A DNA stretch of 64,000 bases from Candidatus Margulisiibacteriota bacterium (lineage in GTDB: Bacteria; Margulisbacteria; Riflemargulisbacteria; GWF2-35-9), in assembly GCA_028715625.1 (NCBI GenBank), contig JAQURL010000005.1:1-64000 (forward strand). The letters run 5' to 3'. Shown here one piece after another: positions 36,101 through 36,526 of the stretch. Position 1 is the stretch's first letter. Every line of letters begins with the position of its first letter. Made by a program: the position numbers and the translations under genes. The notes beneath the pieces are model-generated. The model made no database searches, was not told the DNA's origin, and saw nothing but the letters and a program-made list of their open reading frames with translations.

Positions 36101-36462
36101 ATACTGACTGGATGGAGTCCGACTATTCTGATGTAATCAAACCCGCTGAAATTATTTATAATTTTTCTTTTTATCCCAATCCTTTCCGGTCTGAGATTGA
36201 AGATGGAACAATTATTTATGAACTGAATAAAGACGCCAATGTATCGATCAAGATTTATGACGCGCTTGGTCATTTCGTTAAAGAAATGAATTTTGTCTCA
36301 GGCAAAACCGGGGGAAATTCCAAAGAACCGAACAAAGTAGCATGGGATGGAACCAATGCGATTAATGAAAAAGTTGGCAAAGGCGGCTATATATTGGTTA
36401 TTTCCGCTGACAAAGAAGGTCCTCAGAATATTGTGAAGTTTATGGTTGGTGTTCTGCATTAA
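1..36462 (+). CDS. Giant modular secreted/surface protein, 5' end outside window
   Basis: One frame runs without a stop from base 1 to the TAA at 36460, at least 12,153 codons. The first ATG is at 19, but the six codons before it are open and continue a repeat module (GFSHLKMAWYGIS aligns with GSSNL..IQYGVS of later modules), so the true start lies upstream. Modules in order: about 26 Ig-like units to ~9.1 kb; fibronectin-III-like units with 'DxAGNxSxW' signatures to ~16.3 kb; a less repetitive part; five ~411-residue units (20.1-26.4 kb); about 16 Asp-rich-loop units (26.8-32.6 kb); a dockerin-like loop near 34.75 kb; a last FN3 domain; and a C-terminal FlgD-Ig/T9SS-like domain. Rich in Asn, Asp, Tyr, Thr and Trp, without transmembrane segments that I can see. 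I infer a giant adhesin or surface fibre; substrate and partner are unknown. Confidence 0.9.
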   Translation, partial: GFSHLKMAWYGISCNGDIQWYPITSNYISADAYNVDWFISYDALVSATNDIYVKVEDFANWVITSPVLFQVLKDDVPPSYNLLETIDTERWYGKKQDWFDNFPVVLYDWGGSLLNDIYYMVSYNNNGITGQTNWFLVTKNARVVTFNAPLIINWEALTNGYNDIIISMNDHALNQTTGKLYTIKKDTEYPTYNNNINSNDVLYTYWYREQPINLTVQLDTSFYDYNYSLLKYADYVIIKDGSDPIKNNIFNVTTSNYTKRKSVAWNSMQEGTNNVFINFSDNAENVVTVGPIFMIKRDTYPPSLNFYVSTQTIDIWYNTPPPWFTGLTANIFDIGNSGLKDLFYKAKLNNQTEYLSPEAISRDLHEVAGLSISLNMAWDNIWNGTSNIYVRVRDNASVLIDQTINTDNNNTVEQSFVLKKDIISPSIIVSSAFQSDDSKFLIWYRMPPDWLTTIDIHFHDSGYSDLQELQFGVSYNNLMHWYDITDNKSLGMSDFLNNWPISWNYLGDCLNEIYISVNDRANNVTRISPAFSIRKDTIVPTFSNVEGQDLNSTKFTKWYKQFDPSWMATVNVDFFDQGGSHLAMMTYIVSWNGNSTYNQVVISNGTGLGLDSYRNNWVISWSMLSNGTNDIYLNLNDLATNVTTSRLFYIKKDEIAPTLKINENPDDPKFKIWYNTTQSWLEAINTINIGFEDLGSSNLNIIQYGVSWNNQPVVWYDIVSNIDTANYYSPWTLSWNNLICGTNDIIISMNDHALNRTKSSVLFSIYKDNVYPSYNSSVSADFTQWYPTTPSWLAAVNIKFSDTGSSNLKDMNYGIYNHTLSTINWTSITKNYGGSNFQKTWQLYWDTLSCGTNSVFVSFNDFANNNVFSEVFYVKKDDIAPRFENRETSDMSVYPIWYNKESRVPWLQHIDVRFSDEGSSNLRTLYYGVANNGELKAWYVITQDLCTVSYNDTWKISWDSLYEGTNNIYVKAYDWAQNEVSGFVFYVLKDTENPVFMDLEDLAHTKYSSWHNNTWFNLNPTTFNFTNVIFNDYGYSNITTISYLIYVTQNLINTSVITTNFLKPTYNIPWAVNWGLLTNNVNDIVAVIMDRATNVTTTSVLFSIRKDIVSPSYQINEVNVDTHNWHNTAPDNLNNIDIDFSDSGGARLKALHYVVSNNQTLTECPIVINDVNSDTYTNLWSIDWTALTNGINEIFLSFNDYAENKIISPKILSIKKDIIYPTIVSLINSTDAIFKPWYGLRPEPYVFDALTVNFYDQGGSHLDKVYYLISSDTGVREIPISINIISDNYTKPFSIDWSQLYDATNDIYVQAIDNATNKTVSVKLFSIRKDTVPPTVNNLVTPDLCSKWYKAPAAWMNSVNVWFDDMQASGVKDIYYGVSFNNKTVWRAISLNVNQLTFTRNWSIDWTLITNGINEIYISINDMVNNSANYYLFNIKRDSLTPNMKLNLSPTDTAFIEWHSQASATFNNMDIDFFDVGSSNLGVVQYIVQNGAYKKTVTITGNVIPLDQNDYQNIWAISWNILTNGVNEIYLSVNDIAGNQLVTGPIYYVKKDTIIPTINVDSSNFTGTYFSTWRNHPEVVYNDIPVPFSDYLYSHLNVAAYSVSVNGKIWATTAITGLTSGDPSYPGGWQIDWLDLDNGTNDIYIIVTDNAGNASSSYVCHILKDIILPDFVDNMSAHDSDFIKWYNTTPSFLPMDIDFIDYGGSQLKAVSYLVSNNGYYKAVLISQNINVTTYDINWKIDFWADLINGTNDICILATDNANNTTNKLARSIYKDITPPNYHYNGSNGSDYDRWYNRPPTALLTIKDLEVTDNGYSNLDTLSWSFLNSVTSNTYFLANNINQSSYSTTFDVDFNLLVNGTNNIFISMSDHATNKVTLNVFHIYKDDITPSFVVTSAIYFQQWLTKDPGWLSTKFISFYDTGYSNLATIQISLVTFNSTVTTSWFLNTTNYQSTINPTINYNNYLNWSNLPCGTNNIYVSVWDRAGNLTTNLALYIKKDIYTPTIKSSENYTDMQHSWYDEKYTIWHNQKPFTSGTPGDYYYQDLNIIVGDTGYSLLDDLEMFVLTNGQTTSSILASQLNTSLVNQVTIPWETLTNGVNYIYFRASDNAGWVTESPVYLQIKVDTISPSYTVVTPGFGIKGFNDWHRVTPSWLNQGNLTAHDEGYSNLNQIYYQIYSEQDHSTGSWVTVVSGYNSPDWTTGLPVGWSSLMCGTNNIYVKVLDAATNQTAGFAFKVLKDDIPPSINIGDIDSYDTQTWYRTGPGFLQNINVSFNDVGSSNINAIAYGVLNKASQQWFNLTRDASILTFGYWTLPWNNLKEGTNDIRVIISDNAGSVVSLSLFSVLKDITSPSFVAVENAGYELGLNDWHKVAPAWLTHVSINCYDTGSSNINNVSYNVVHLDNNSSSGWLGVTSNYLKASYLSGVSIDWNALHNGSNDVYIYIDDRAKNSTQNFVFSFLKDTIAPTYAVGNISAFQSGQWYNAPPAQLISVAVSFSDSGSSNINGIQYGISINNIVNWNWLTKDNNVVTYKSGWAVSWNMLTDGFNDILVKISDNARWQVQSPVLFRVLKDTIIPSFSVAVSPVNYNRWYNEKPAWMSSIQTNFSDLGGSQLMKLVYKIVTPEGHIDRIISNDNNASNYTTYLNFDWADLSNGTNNILISANDHATNVTANNAFYVLKDVIKPEFHITESLLPLYTAATSPNVIDFLKSIPVTFNDDGGSGLATICVGITYNAQDGSVKKTWLNVIFGVGESVYTKKWSIRLQDLYSGINTLSIVVSDRAGNTVDSGFLCAVEKILTGDTLSYNYVEGECPVWENRFSETTPWYSQAPAWMSQIDLRFYDLSGVYELQQIYYGVSNNPHMDWHQIADLSSQRLREYNQPWAIDFQTLYEGYNEIWVSFNNNNTDPSFNKLVSSTYMVIKKDTQPPALEGVMIDSVNVYNALPMWLQPYTFTVVSDNYSLVKTVRYGIMYDDDYSEEMGTSINWRPLTDNISKAIFRPTINISWDDLKETWNYICIYTEDHAQPINASQPIAILVGRDTMPPKALVFPNGYKQVITSRQADSVVITWDDPGDVGIAGVSYFCYVWTNDPTSTNYGIDNRLPNTEAGRQYIASAIGLPEDLYYFKVCAMDKAGNTGNWVIAMTYIYDTRAPALHISNSDIGYGMNNNIAKLDDGLNMGITGLYDVGRAGISYNMVLLNKGDWQDPIGDSHTHITTNISRFSWDKDTGGSTEWGISDNDDRNANMFYWMYRAYDRAGNTTTDYRKLDSFRIDKLPPNLNYSYSEYVINSVPYNVSNINGQWTSKNQFSFIAHTNVQDQEEPYSAGFAYFGASFGQNSNPDASTNNFWEGSYLSGMNLTNSRNMYFSTPVLEKKETGIQYYLALRAKDTVGNTTNWQPVVNFYYDGFEPGNPRDFRLNDGVGYSSSNVLTFSWVEALDRGGSGIKRYLFKYFGVDATGAVVTSSGTIVIPTTNGTGVPGSMVYTYVINVSAGLANEYTYYGVIAAEDNVGWNSTKKYTSDFMSYGLMSNTVLMDNFKPDQPRNPRVLTKTGTDATWSWGMPKDNVAGKTAGSGIANYEVVTYWWDPDTNGPAPEDMLPIDAEAIGSTISMTEPTFVYPLPGDFTFIAYVRAIDKVGNAGDWKKIRDQIIDDTPPENPPLANSSNITLYSVFANDGIGSYVKVKPYTQGNVNKFHFIWMPGQDDTIGIKGYDVAWKQAGQSPDSGYTFTTNRVTSFSIPVNSAPPIVTYNLWLRASDYYNNTANWQLSFVYGYQGPPTELKDIRPADPKFVTPLFINQDYVTQTGYQAKVSINNGVNLASSENFNVRIYKAYLNALITINANGESLEILATKQAVITLNNLEPNYQYFVKYRIKNGDGSYSAFSNGTEYLFIDTLTPSAVQDIMIADGEDYVTQDTAQVCFYPVRDAKDDNDSYAGSGIDHYEARVYYYTGPNDPGTTSTSILTNPSYIKNKGIVLTLSHPGGGVLKDGYKYEVRVRAVDRAGNYGDWSNTSNWVIIDKTPPPKIDRSMINISNQQNVAHDFYTDKYMYMWSWGDKGDGNPPAPATFNSGIQQYQVYYGYTNDPSNLGPNDILATQVGNLRVEWAGYNMFHKTNNNINGWRINTTSGGYPGDIKYFKVRVQDWAGNWSVWSDPYITKVDYFAPTNPLIVSPVSNVITKNMNFAISWQAATDIGSTSNIVYRVILYDRDGVAKYNDESTWSAQTQKTFDLTSNMNGGLEQYFYAKVLAKDEFGHESAQNEYFNNNSSKRLDADLYTNWWIIDSRNPGQPLSPVVRNTWVAPYNTEGNIVWNIIGEMLGDRVADRDNVMYSINGYGVDGNLRGYFYYGTSPLSTFINSLPGGSDRFDSLSKLYKNGYVWDDGSDFNGLGISSNYAGAYLINALTSYGDIGGQEPVQGSKRAITDQFLYYYYYHSNYEFQLRGGWPYYYRYSSTEKALIKQRLKDFIDGTNGREKRSYLSFSTTIDDLKNRSSNYVWFWRGAPDGDWTAYNNYNVLGSGISSWNVYNNSGSVLATNTYNKNYYYSGSMDNVTAGQDKIKLQAVDNAGNRGTTLDAGTGSQTRIPWATDYYAPAQFARWVIAPDIMQDSTWIGNNKLNMIWSGSFTWGPDLQYNPWNDRGGYLGVTNNKNGKFQYPQEGLTRFQVQARDELYWGSWWNLFYLYYDATPPNTPNITSLPNLTDVAYTSTNYSFLWNIASDPGTGSGLRDYHVKIINKDGTVVDERYLTNRSVIINSDIGKSGDQYQIELRARDNALLESGEDQSGRLFFDKESPKKPSRFWPSSGKQSGDYIWSNKNNNNLWYWTKPDDPGNSGVLKYRVDITVQGVPKPPLWSNISNNIRCTDNVNTYAENNIIQGSLVVYDNAGNTSDVLGAVNNLKIDTLAPAKAADPGLQAVNGYPITSKYFGPDEQPTGSVYIYDKTAQNYCTKLVFYWTSDLYTDSGSGIARLEYYWGPDAAKQSGKELKASDRRVTPDAEIPLGAEVAYYFKVRAQDNAGNWSSMNILHTTVYDGNALGPEDVHNQTRISTDRRYMNIPTQSYTWTKEFDSSGVSAFVIQVFSSNVILSSNAYGKPDVLKIVSLSYWVPIPNDGAQITYNLYFNPTYCSSRDYYIMVAMEDGETNRSMYGNQSEYVWLDFQAPEYIQRPTIDSSGLNVFVTSINTGVTWNWQEPGDLGGSGVCSYNVSLNYYVSKNYYSQVNIASNNLVPTAAVNSYNFSLTFKDDVYAFYVSAVDRAGNISTPSEGQLFLVDTTKPSLNLLLRSSSNAYNYSRPFKGKQYYLIDGNQVTCSIYLKDYSSTQTGNIGSGIAKIQFDLFELQSTNNESGYFITSNPYVPSFSINGITFNFGIPITQAINATLTNNAIHISQNIGLAQFSMISADIVCSDNYLNFRGVVDSTNILPDNAINFALSENYTGFYCLLMTVADWAGNITTKAVYIYEDINPPSIDASFSGILYLGKDFKVYIKTPSGVTGSIIPIGTFPTVFNPENDTNYSWFADETNRIPLFPIGNNQYSDTQNLLTLKKGLFYPYVETSTNNWGSDFIVISANQKFYIKVFDQKTTEMGYFQQSNTINARFAESWDYSTMTLTANEQTTNKLKFNGIALQGSSYRFINAVPADVIDSTLFHLYRSKNLRDRMWDDTRELVEISINAVVEGAPLQLAAMDLGNNVATISFQNVYFSKPINLYSAQRVGLTYESSHNYNLRNINSQQDWGDYSYKPVSVNGIYQIDTVNINVDLDVILSGDVHSLRDWNQRPIFLSTANSTINVLAGLNAINQNNPLTINVTTVNYKYSGKFFIQNLNLSGEAGNYYTPLEKSTNSFVSVNMPNIYGDNYVSLRIQYCFDDQYPSITYNSIYQYPDFTTSNRKKLGALTLTSNILYIEDIDSPVMEVNMPSSFVRSVIPSEMQRYKEILWVGVKDLLTKANWISKNAAGVTMNDNPVSGAGLSSTPFRYRIIDNGLTKNWEQDFDLVSDNIEQGVNIMDLIWMDNAFNYYGTRNLVIYYDTLAPSFVPLNLSTNWYSAVSPAAAIFEKPYLSGYGLAPIMPNDPYNVDKSFFYDGHDGIRLYFIVTDNFKEQGYLSNNAYAIAGVRISVSRNYVSVTSVNFTTLTIPAVSFNALINNSYGLFDAKWPSYNIPERSPTVDSSGILTRNFNFCLYISRDLIVSDNPLFGSGISGLNTQNISYLVKLDAVDYAGNKSWTLVNNKLNIENTVVNKYITLNIIPDNTYNPDNARALTRNLRNTYLEQSELYSPLQTSTFDPRECIYNKGVVSFNIFATMNELGGAYFGVLWTKEPTSNITKNSYVYYNYNYLPWVKTAGLYTCQTTFNFNFFSPVPAEGKDILNTGYYQTYHNPDLSITTKSITINVFVAPVGSSGTPFGLDDGYWVKCTIDITEPQLQPGYSEFYLITYNNQRLNAKAGLSIINNTPTGSYVSFGISSFNYVSLNNFTDVRDIIYLSGLKSQTVSFAYGDYFDPESGMAENDKFLRKKIYFTPLTTNINYNFGTPVENSLYNQSNRIISNNLSQGTGLYKIDLYYSDKAALTTRSSYAVVLDSVVPDINKFAFSKSVSQNYPAANDYYYGSQNVVVSWSAVDNLGAGSNGYLTGGDARGIWFYELRFENLSQPSRKGYVFSSVNTTIARDSELGSAFVPTLYEDLVLDWDTIVNVIHPGQVKFTLNAWDYALNMQSATQIVYFDTGNVIDTMISSFNNVRSDADNQNDGETPSNSAFAPGYFDQTTINYEIVLTDSAFDLTQLNTLNTENIPIEIWIITQDKQLLISPNMTWATFNNIHNIADNNNIGGYVIKITADMGEYLGVGKYMGGFTIKNKLIDGAGYLSLTSNLSNRITVDLTAPVGTYNYKNDNGNIIRISTLPDFTNYGITLNFAFHKDKNVYTEANYNDPESDLAYLPYKFVIKKYNFGHNLLATITRDWEAATHNLVNLGDDKFDIISPNCWYEVLLYNKNNVGILVTRSLNFIYDTVPPTINSIIISQQVMSQLDYAPCSANFIGARDITLNWKVSDNVYFEGGKSAIFNDMPHNGEQYYRLTFIKSSEINISGSVFPTILQYSISKNYILNTVGEGKSVFRLYAFDFVNNVSTFDIGPLYYDWSNTINEKVADIHPATDNVDDVSDGFNVTPYDASRKNGYYDQTTLNLTILMKPDAHDFTQFNTLPFSYLPLEVFVQTASVQNRVNNDCVLVTFNNAKSIDQYPNLANYLLQVTVDLKEYVGTNNYLGGMNLYFKFVDGAGNLSPTTSSGVPVTIDFTAPVGQTVFAPGFNFIGQDNLYNFTGISINTAFSSVNNCILSANFSDSESGLAVSWNDFIVNRADFNVDFGTETTATWDRHWRNNPQLNTNEDSTNTVNKKYRITCAVANNTGIVYQDSPRYVVIDNIKPNITKFDINESNNFKNYKPSSRNFIQYQDLGLVWTASDNVFNIDPQLFNNKNHQGIHYYQLYYNKPQENTLWNSISASIEPTLDNELIVTEGYLLNVVKEGKIMFRLFAFDFAGNLSTSDIGPFYMDLINTINLQVSACIAVSDNSDNSDDDLTPYEAIRQQGYFDQVTIDFKILLQTTANDFTQLSYLNSPNIPLEVYVGTNDYSLLSVPISALSVTYNHKKLLDDTPNLASYSVQVHVDFANFVDNSFFTGSLKFFVKFIDGAGNLSDTTNSIFMPFSVTIDLTAPMGEIDYVKGLGYIGSPEGLTQYGISRDYAYSSRDNQIVLSANFWDNESGLAISWNWYDINVSRFSGGGQPATWSRGWSACPTLDIFESGITSVNNYIYKVILFGANGTGIVEKLNTLNIIMDQMPPSIGAFEVNLAKNVAKYESSSANFCQVQTFNITWIATDNCWFSELPPNFSQQKHQGIYKYSLFYKKKVGSLDWTDWLTISDNIFPTAQNSYILGYDYVRTNFSNGTIYIKLEAFDFAGNVATRSFGPVFFDGDNDLNNQVDRMLAMDNTDADGLGGSPMDVGGPNYFDELNIFISFVMSSNAQDLTQFSYLPMHHIPLDMHVIDALNNVYPISSINIYSHYDRDSLPNIIDVPNLRNVTIDVTVNLEDCIGLGMNMGALQLGINLIDGAGNQLDTYSRPFPVTVDITPPRGAISWNTIDYGTIGSDFTYQNYGITLGVLFSSNNENLRLTVNCDDPESGLADKPYQFIATKYPYESYPLSTNYVPSTITRNFVSTSNFNIKDLLTDDNMIYTLETQVRNRSGLSQVMVNKIILDTLPPVLSTFDISESTGGIYSASSHNFYTLQVVTINWGASDAVYTIPLDAIIFGGSAHHNGIKFCEMYYEKFGTINYISKNIIPDGTQEFIITPGYLLNQINEGKVTIGINAYDFAGNKSNTIKLLWFDWSNTINMMVSSITTTVDRTNDNSDDPADEISPFDVRKVPGIYDQPTVSIKIALTSNVSDATGLSTLQYDFIPLEAWISFNNTCSKISANLVWVTHDPINYMDEVNNLSSKNLYVTVNLSEFIGTTKYLGPAQILFKFIDGVGNLSDFDNYGLCITVDYTPPTSSSSVPFNFYQNIGCSRNFIQPVDGYNGYLYTNTINFFVRLESFTDYESGMPTDSYMLNISGKTFTENITLGSTVMTWQDFNEFSGKDIMNHTSYIIPTQSYHDILLKVRNNAGNVTHNLFKLYVDVINPVITTFNRTPHFDVDNDGYPPEEDYMYNKQAVWLTWSAWDNLGEENGGYGYVSGNGLYYYTLSWICSDKQGNFVSSGDIFTREMQVTTDKWFLPTADVEKINGVTYDISISNDIKEGNVTFNLTAVDLAGNVSTQTMRLLFDWHNMSDGNSEFSFIPDMTDNSPIPDRIVPDYGYFDQPTMTIVITLNNVSELSGLSTKNLKINYSTNNLTSLGNMPLISQTDYQYSIDMFSGGFVVSIDINLERYLITVNSFSGYQSKGGSLSLNITVLDRAGNLPQNAAKFGCRVTVDMNEPELDDGGTFNISLIPCEDHGRDGIAPMPGYYDIPTFDFLVTINNIITSNGFADLDPKIYFRFINLSQNIVATAFTKEFIKDAYNSAIITMQIGQVNMASYLLADSGIATCAVEDQYVLEAYVRDRAGHILRRSFSIIYDKTKPYLTDRDFFFKMDIEQDKDSFGDGIDPLPGYFDSFIATLSIQWDATKWATGLNSGLYHDYVATDIHGSGFRDTPIYVRFEPIDVQVSKNIYALAKYPDNKYGAPVSGGTEIVQIPLIEGYGNVMFYIADKAGNLTQINNLGNGQINNKSYRITVDIKAPTGISMDIYDDTDNGGDGILPARGFFDQAIITFSVSANPADNVSGLRVNSYIITTANIGESVYINGVKNWKNYIYQYHNDSIDDEKNEPGNELPSFGSVLLPTGPVTIWVGLVDRAGNVGFISQSVVVDVDPPKINTMGVDFVFNPTIGRRGDSDSGIDGIHPYYGYFDDPGVDIDVTTLNYTDDFPRVNHLLVKSSAGSLTADYTYLFVPTTHNYGGSILTVTENQLGQTANIFMNINTLEGNHAITIYLADLAGNVVSRTILVTVDTQVPQGQIEIVMDKGKDSHDDGVDPLLDYFDNPEVNFIISNNCTDAGTFRINKYLVKSDADDVLGYTAHKYKNESGVTLTVQNIDEINLGQNFGQTINYIYAFKPTDNEVNSIIIYGLIADKAGNVKVATKQVFIDFTPPTGDFQLFLVPDKDSKGDGIDPLYGYYDSPTIAIIISENVHDSKGLRNNRYFVKTDPQYSLPGFSSFNYTGLGYYQEGLDNIVYAHIGTTRNQIDQIGFNNEGVYTIYAGIADKAGNLVTKEIKVTIDYTPPLGNININLVADKSDRDDGADPDYGWYDDNTVDFILESTSGNVLYDNLAGLRGNAYFARVVTSGTTQIIWNVMQSSPTFNNIFVPEDESVTRNSRIIVAVVDKAGNVLNTYHDVHVDITPPTGNMTFTIKPDINNRPDQLQPEDGWYNDDTLDLVWKLPIDNLLLKDKPFRLKINNLPWSDFSNALHIEDFKTNSTETTINVTLLAADKSGNVLTASATVCLDFISPSTFNINIIPDTSDVNSSGILPEKDWTHSRYLNFVWTTPNDTQSGLRLLPYQYMSEVKAYGGFVSINQASNFEAKEKYTSYSDREPSYIWVRAVDRAGNITEVKASINIDLTPPDDFLFKIKPDTQENPAYVPEDDWYNDNTLQLEWASPLDFGGLRYSSSCQVRVNNKSDWVSLNMLPSINEYENFVVSEDYNTRKLIMRIYDKAGNYKEMESNTYRVDLGAPTFSKFVLLPDKDDLGHQLINGWYSHQLIHWEWLGMDSAGLSNMPYRYHNVNSPNAQWSPWSTDVQTAIVTTWGIPQEFVVEVKDKAGNSTVKSGFVNVASFVITQDIYFISIDIKETGVTHQAQNIIPEENWYDTHTLNIVVTTNYISLVEQQNMTKNMQYYLYNTNGQTNVIYQASPTFNDIYCGETGKSGLYIIYGIQLVNGLKIEGKKLVYIDTKQPENLKATLRACKDSSGDGIDPLPGWYDRKTFDVDLSPPKDDGLLRANPYRFRIRSVTVNPWSDYFSSEKLENVAVSFDGKYTLEIIAFDKAGNMATAEVSVSIDTQVPSINNMSIIISPDAVSENEIAPLNGWHKKDIIYGSITWNSMATENLRQDYLFVKGNSSDDYGKFSSNTFNVKLIPADLLPINIEVRIVDDAGNVTTCIQKVYVDNNPPGNSYVIIHNDERHTPWFSPEAGNYGRVTVDFHWAEPVGGGLRDKPYSVRSSLAPYDSWTTSQDSAFYYGFMTTEGIQDIQVMAIDKAGNSATFFAGVTVDTTSPSPVSISLLPDLDSAGDNYDPVPGYYDNKEIQITFSESIDNLGLKAKPYVILTQNLESIPTYQIFDFTDQLSAVINVDHEGLNTISVVAVDHAGNYSMQKITVNMFTTKPQFTLTVNQTNFNSAAELRLTFNVNRDIKINDTNIRFKVADNIYPFNINMPSSNCFVATLNVADVVSDGIAEIICRVVDKAGLVVTKPINSINEIYIRLHTPLEPDFKVYNPKNGSRYWTNTCNVIVSSSYGLNFPDYRWIITLNSTKPDAADPGWATFNPQYYINDETEGTKVLYAWVKNINNISLKPTTASITLDKTLPIANIIFGKDKMGYGRQTFFIDISEELDLQPTVSLYFNSLSNTRYMSISGSGKKYSAEFYFTEDFGEGMVSVSILMTDRAGNVSTLNTGMQSVYLKMLYPEKPRLKISDRNNYDQTQYANDDKVRLWLAVTDNESVWYIVDDTFGTVPKTTDPRWSSMNFNLVLTSWNIDGKLINFDYSGYDHSKGYLNKTFYAWVKNVNGYVNITPAVQSITVDFDAPVVTLNYTPFNSLPGQLINMTINCQEKIQILSSDIVYNDDTYTSLTFTELTDKCWYASIIPNKQKQSSFIGTVQDLAGNTTDIHVQLQPYLQVISINVLTRNVGRWSTNVPLMMIGVSPSAKVILNSLKVEKINDELHKSLRTLKLVSADGQLLNTTLYENDSSTVEFLFNGLEIKDPRTFYVYGDIENSAMEPFRLKMVQSYFGVSSYNIVKNDNLPYTTPTIDIRNGFNMLQIYNEDTAMPSRTVQVRQYDQNVVFFEFLMKGYPYSVKVNSLTLNILGDLPLNYINNFKMYQDTNYDGIFNKNDDYCFDNTDINILSDKIILKNIGASISNVSQKYFIVGNLAIDTPVSSSIRMVILNNKNVGLINKEDIVNDSYMPLSSSTLMVANYIPKVSISNRNLYYGDVFQGDVVRGYASFRFLTDFYTSNLSKIGFRVSGNTTIDDIQDFRLYSSVSDLSMIPDNSTMLSTIINKNESQLNITLLPQLVVTTGSPYIYVELQIRENANTGSIQCIMEKSNISVNGQIINTENIVFGELNIIDTRRPIISEVNIPQFVNKADILTFNFDAYIKEKNNMIYKIEASLGSKRGSSDVLAWTPFNIEKQQYIMDKKILLSNINLKHNNEYYLNLRTYGTDPLGNIYVSNEKITTFRVDLTPPLTPDGSKIFINQNVIGNKDNNQQNVFYITWPSAKDDESGVKCYELQVRSGTNQKWEDISTTLTQNYFKMVDLDLHKRYQYRMRALNNASLYTDWMESDYSDVIKPAEIIYNFSFYPNPFRSEIEDGTIIYELNKDANVSIKIYDALGHFVKEMNFVSGKTGGNSKEPNKVAWDGTNAINEKVGKGGYILVISADKEGPQNIVKFMVGVLH
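9100..16350 (+). repeat. Fibronectin-III-like modules of the giant protein
   Basis: The unit type changes here. Modules begin with 'D-T-x-P-P-x-x-P', carry 'W-x-x-P-x-D-x-G-x-S-G-I/V-x-x-Y', and end with 'V-R-A-x-D-x-A-G-N-x-G/S-x-W', the pattern of fibronectin type III or related domains often found in bacterial surface proteins. Spacing is irregular (about 90-150 residues), and one longer insertion rich in Tyr and Asn lies near 12.9-13.7 kb. Domain type is an inference from motif shape. Confidence 0.65.
20110..26355 (+). repeat. Five tandem ~411-residue modules
   Basis: A marker segment ('T-I-N-x-x-V', an Asp/Asn-rich stretch, then 'G-Y-F/Y-D-Q-x-T' and 'A-x-D-x-T-Q-L/F-x-x-L') recurs at about 20110, 21340, 22574, 23824, 25060 and, in a shortened form, 26355. 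The spacing is 1230, 1234, 1250, 1236 and 1295 bases. Each unit also holds 'V-T-V/I-D-x-T-x-P', an 'E-S-G-L' segment and a 'D-F-A-G-N' segment, so it is itself built from three or four beta-sandwich domains that were duplicated as a block. Confidence 0.8.
26840..32580 (+). repeat. About 16 modules with acidic, probably Ca-binding loops
   Basis: Each unit starts with an acidic loop close to 'P-D-K-D-S-x-G-D-G-I-D-P-L-x-G-Y/W-Y/F-D'. I see copies near 26850, 27270, 27725, 28150, 28540, 28950, 29345, 29703, 30018, 30357, 30690, 31010, 31345, 31675, 31990 and 32300. The alternating Asp/Gly pattern resembles thrombospondin-3 or EF-hand-type calcium loops. Later copies (29.7-31.0 kb) lose several Asp residues. 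Each loop is followed by a beta-sandwich-like region ending in 'V-D-x-A-G-N' and 'V-D-x-T/x-P-P'. Calcium binding is inferred. Confidence 0.7.
34741..34782 (+). other. Dockerin/EF-hand-like calcium loop in the giant protein
   Basis: The codons spell D-T-N-Y-D-G-I-F-N-K-N-D-D, matching the dockerin or EF-hand loop pattern D-x-N-x-D-G-x-(I/F)-N-x-x-D. Only one such loop is visible here; dockerins normally have two. It lies in the less repetitive C-terminal part, between the acidic modules and the last FN3 domain. Confidence 0.55.
36150..36459 (+). other. C-terminal FlgD-Ig / T9SS-type sorting-like domain
   Basis: The last ~100 residues carry 'F-Y-P-N-P-F', then 'I-I-Y-E-L', 'V-S-I-K-I-Y-D-A-L-G', 'W-D-G-T-N' and 'G-G-Y-I-L', the order typical of FlgD Ig-like domains and of type IX secretion C-terminal domains. 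It is at the extreme C-terminus, as a sorting domain would be. An FN3 domain (about 35.8-36.1 kb) precedes it. A PorV/PorQ-family gene sits at the other end of the window, which fits, but no core type IX secretion genes are visible. Confidence 0.65.
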
Positions 36463-36509
36463 TAAAATAATATTTCCTAATAGTCCGATAGCATAAAACG
36501 GGGTATCTT

Positions 36510-36518
36510 TGATATAAT
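36510..36518 (+). promoter_or_regulatory. Extended -10 promoter of the cysE-like gene, predicted leaderless
   Basis: TGATATAAT is a perfect extended -10 (TGnTATAAT). It ends only 8 bases before the ATG at 36527, and no Shine-Dalgarno sequence lies between. Transcription should start at or within a few bases of the start codon. No good -35 is visible, as is usual for extended -10 promoters. Confidence 0.55.
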
Positions 36519-36526
36519 ATTGAACA

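Noticed and set aside
1-36462. Giant frame as an assembly artefact
   Set aside because: Modules are divergent at DNA level, several distinct module classes follow one another, and the frame ends in a coherent sorting-like domain; a collapsed or fused artefact would not look like this, though it cannot be fully excluded without reads.
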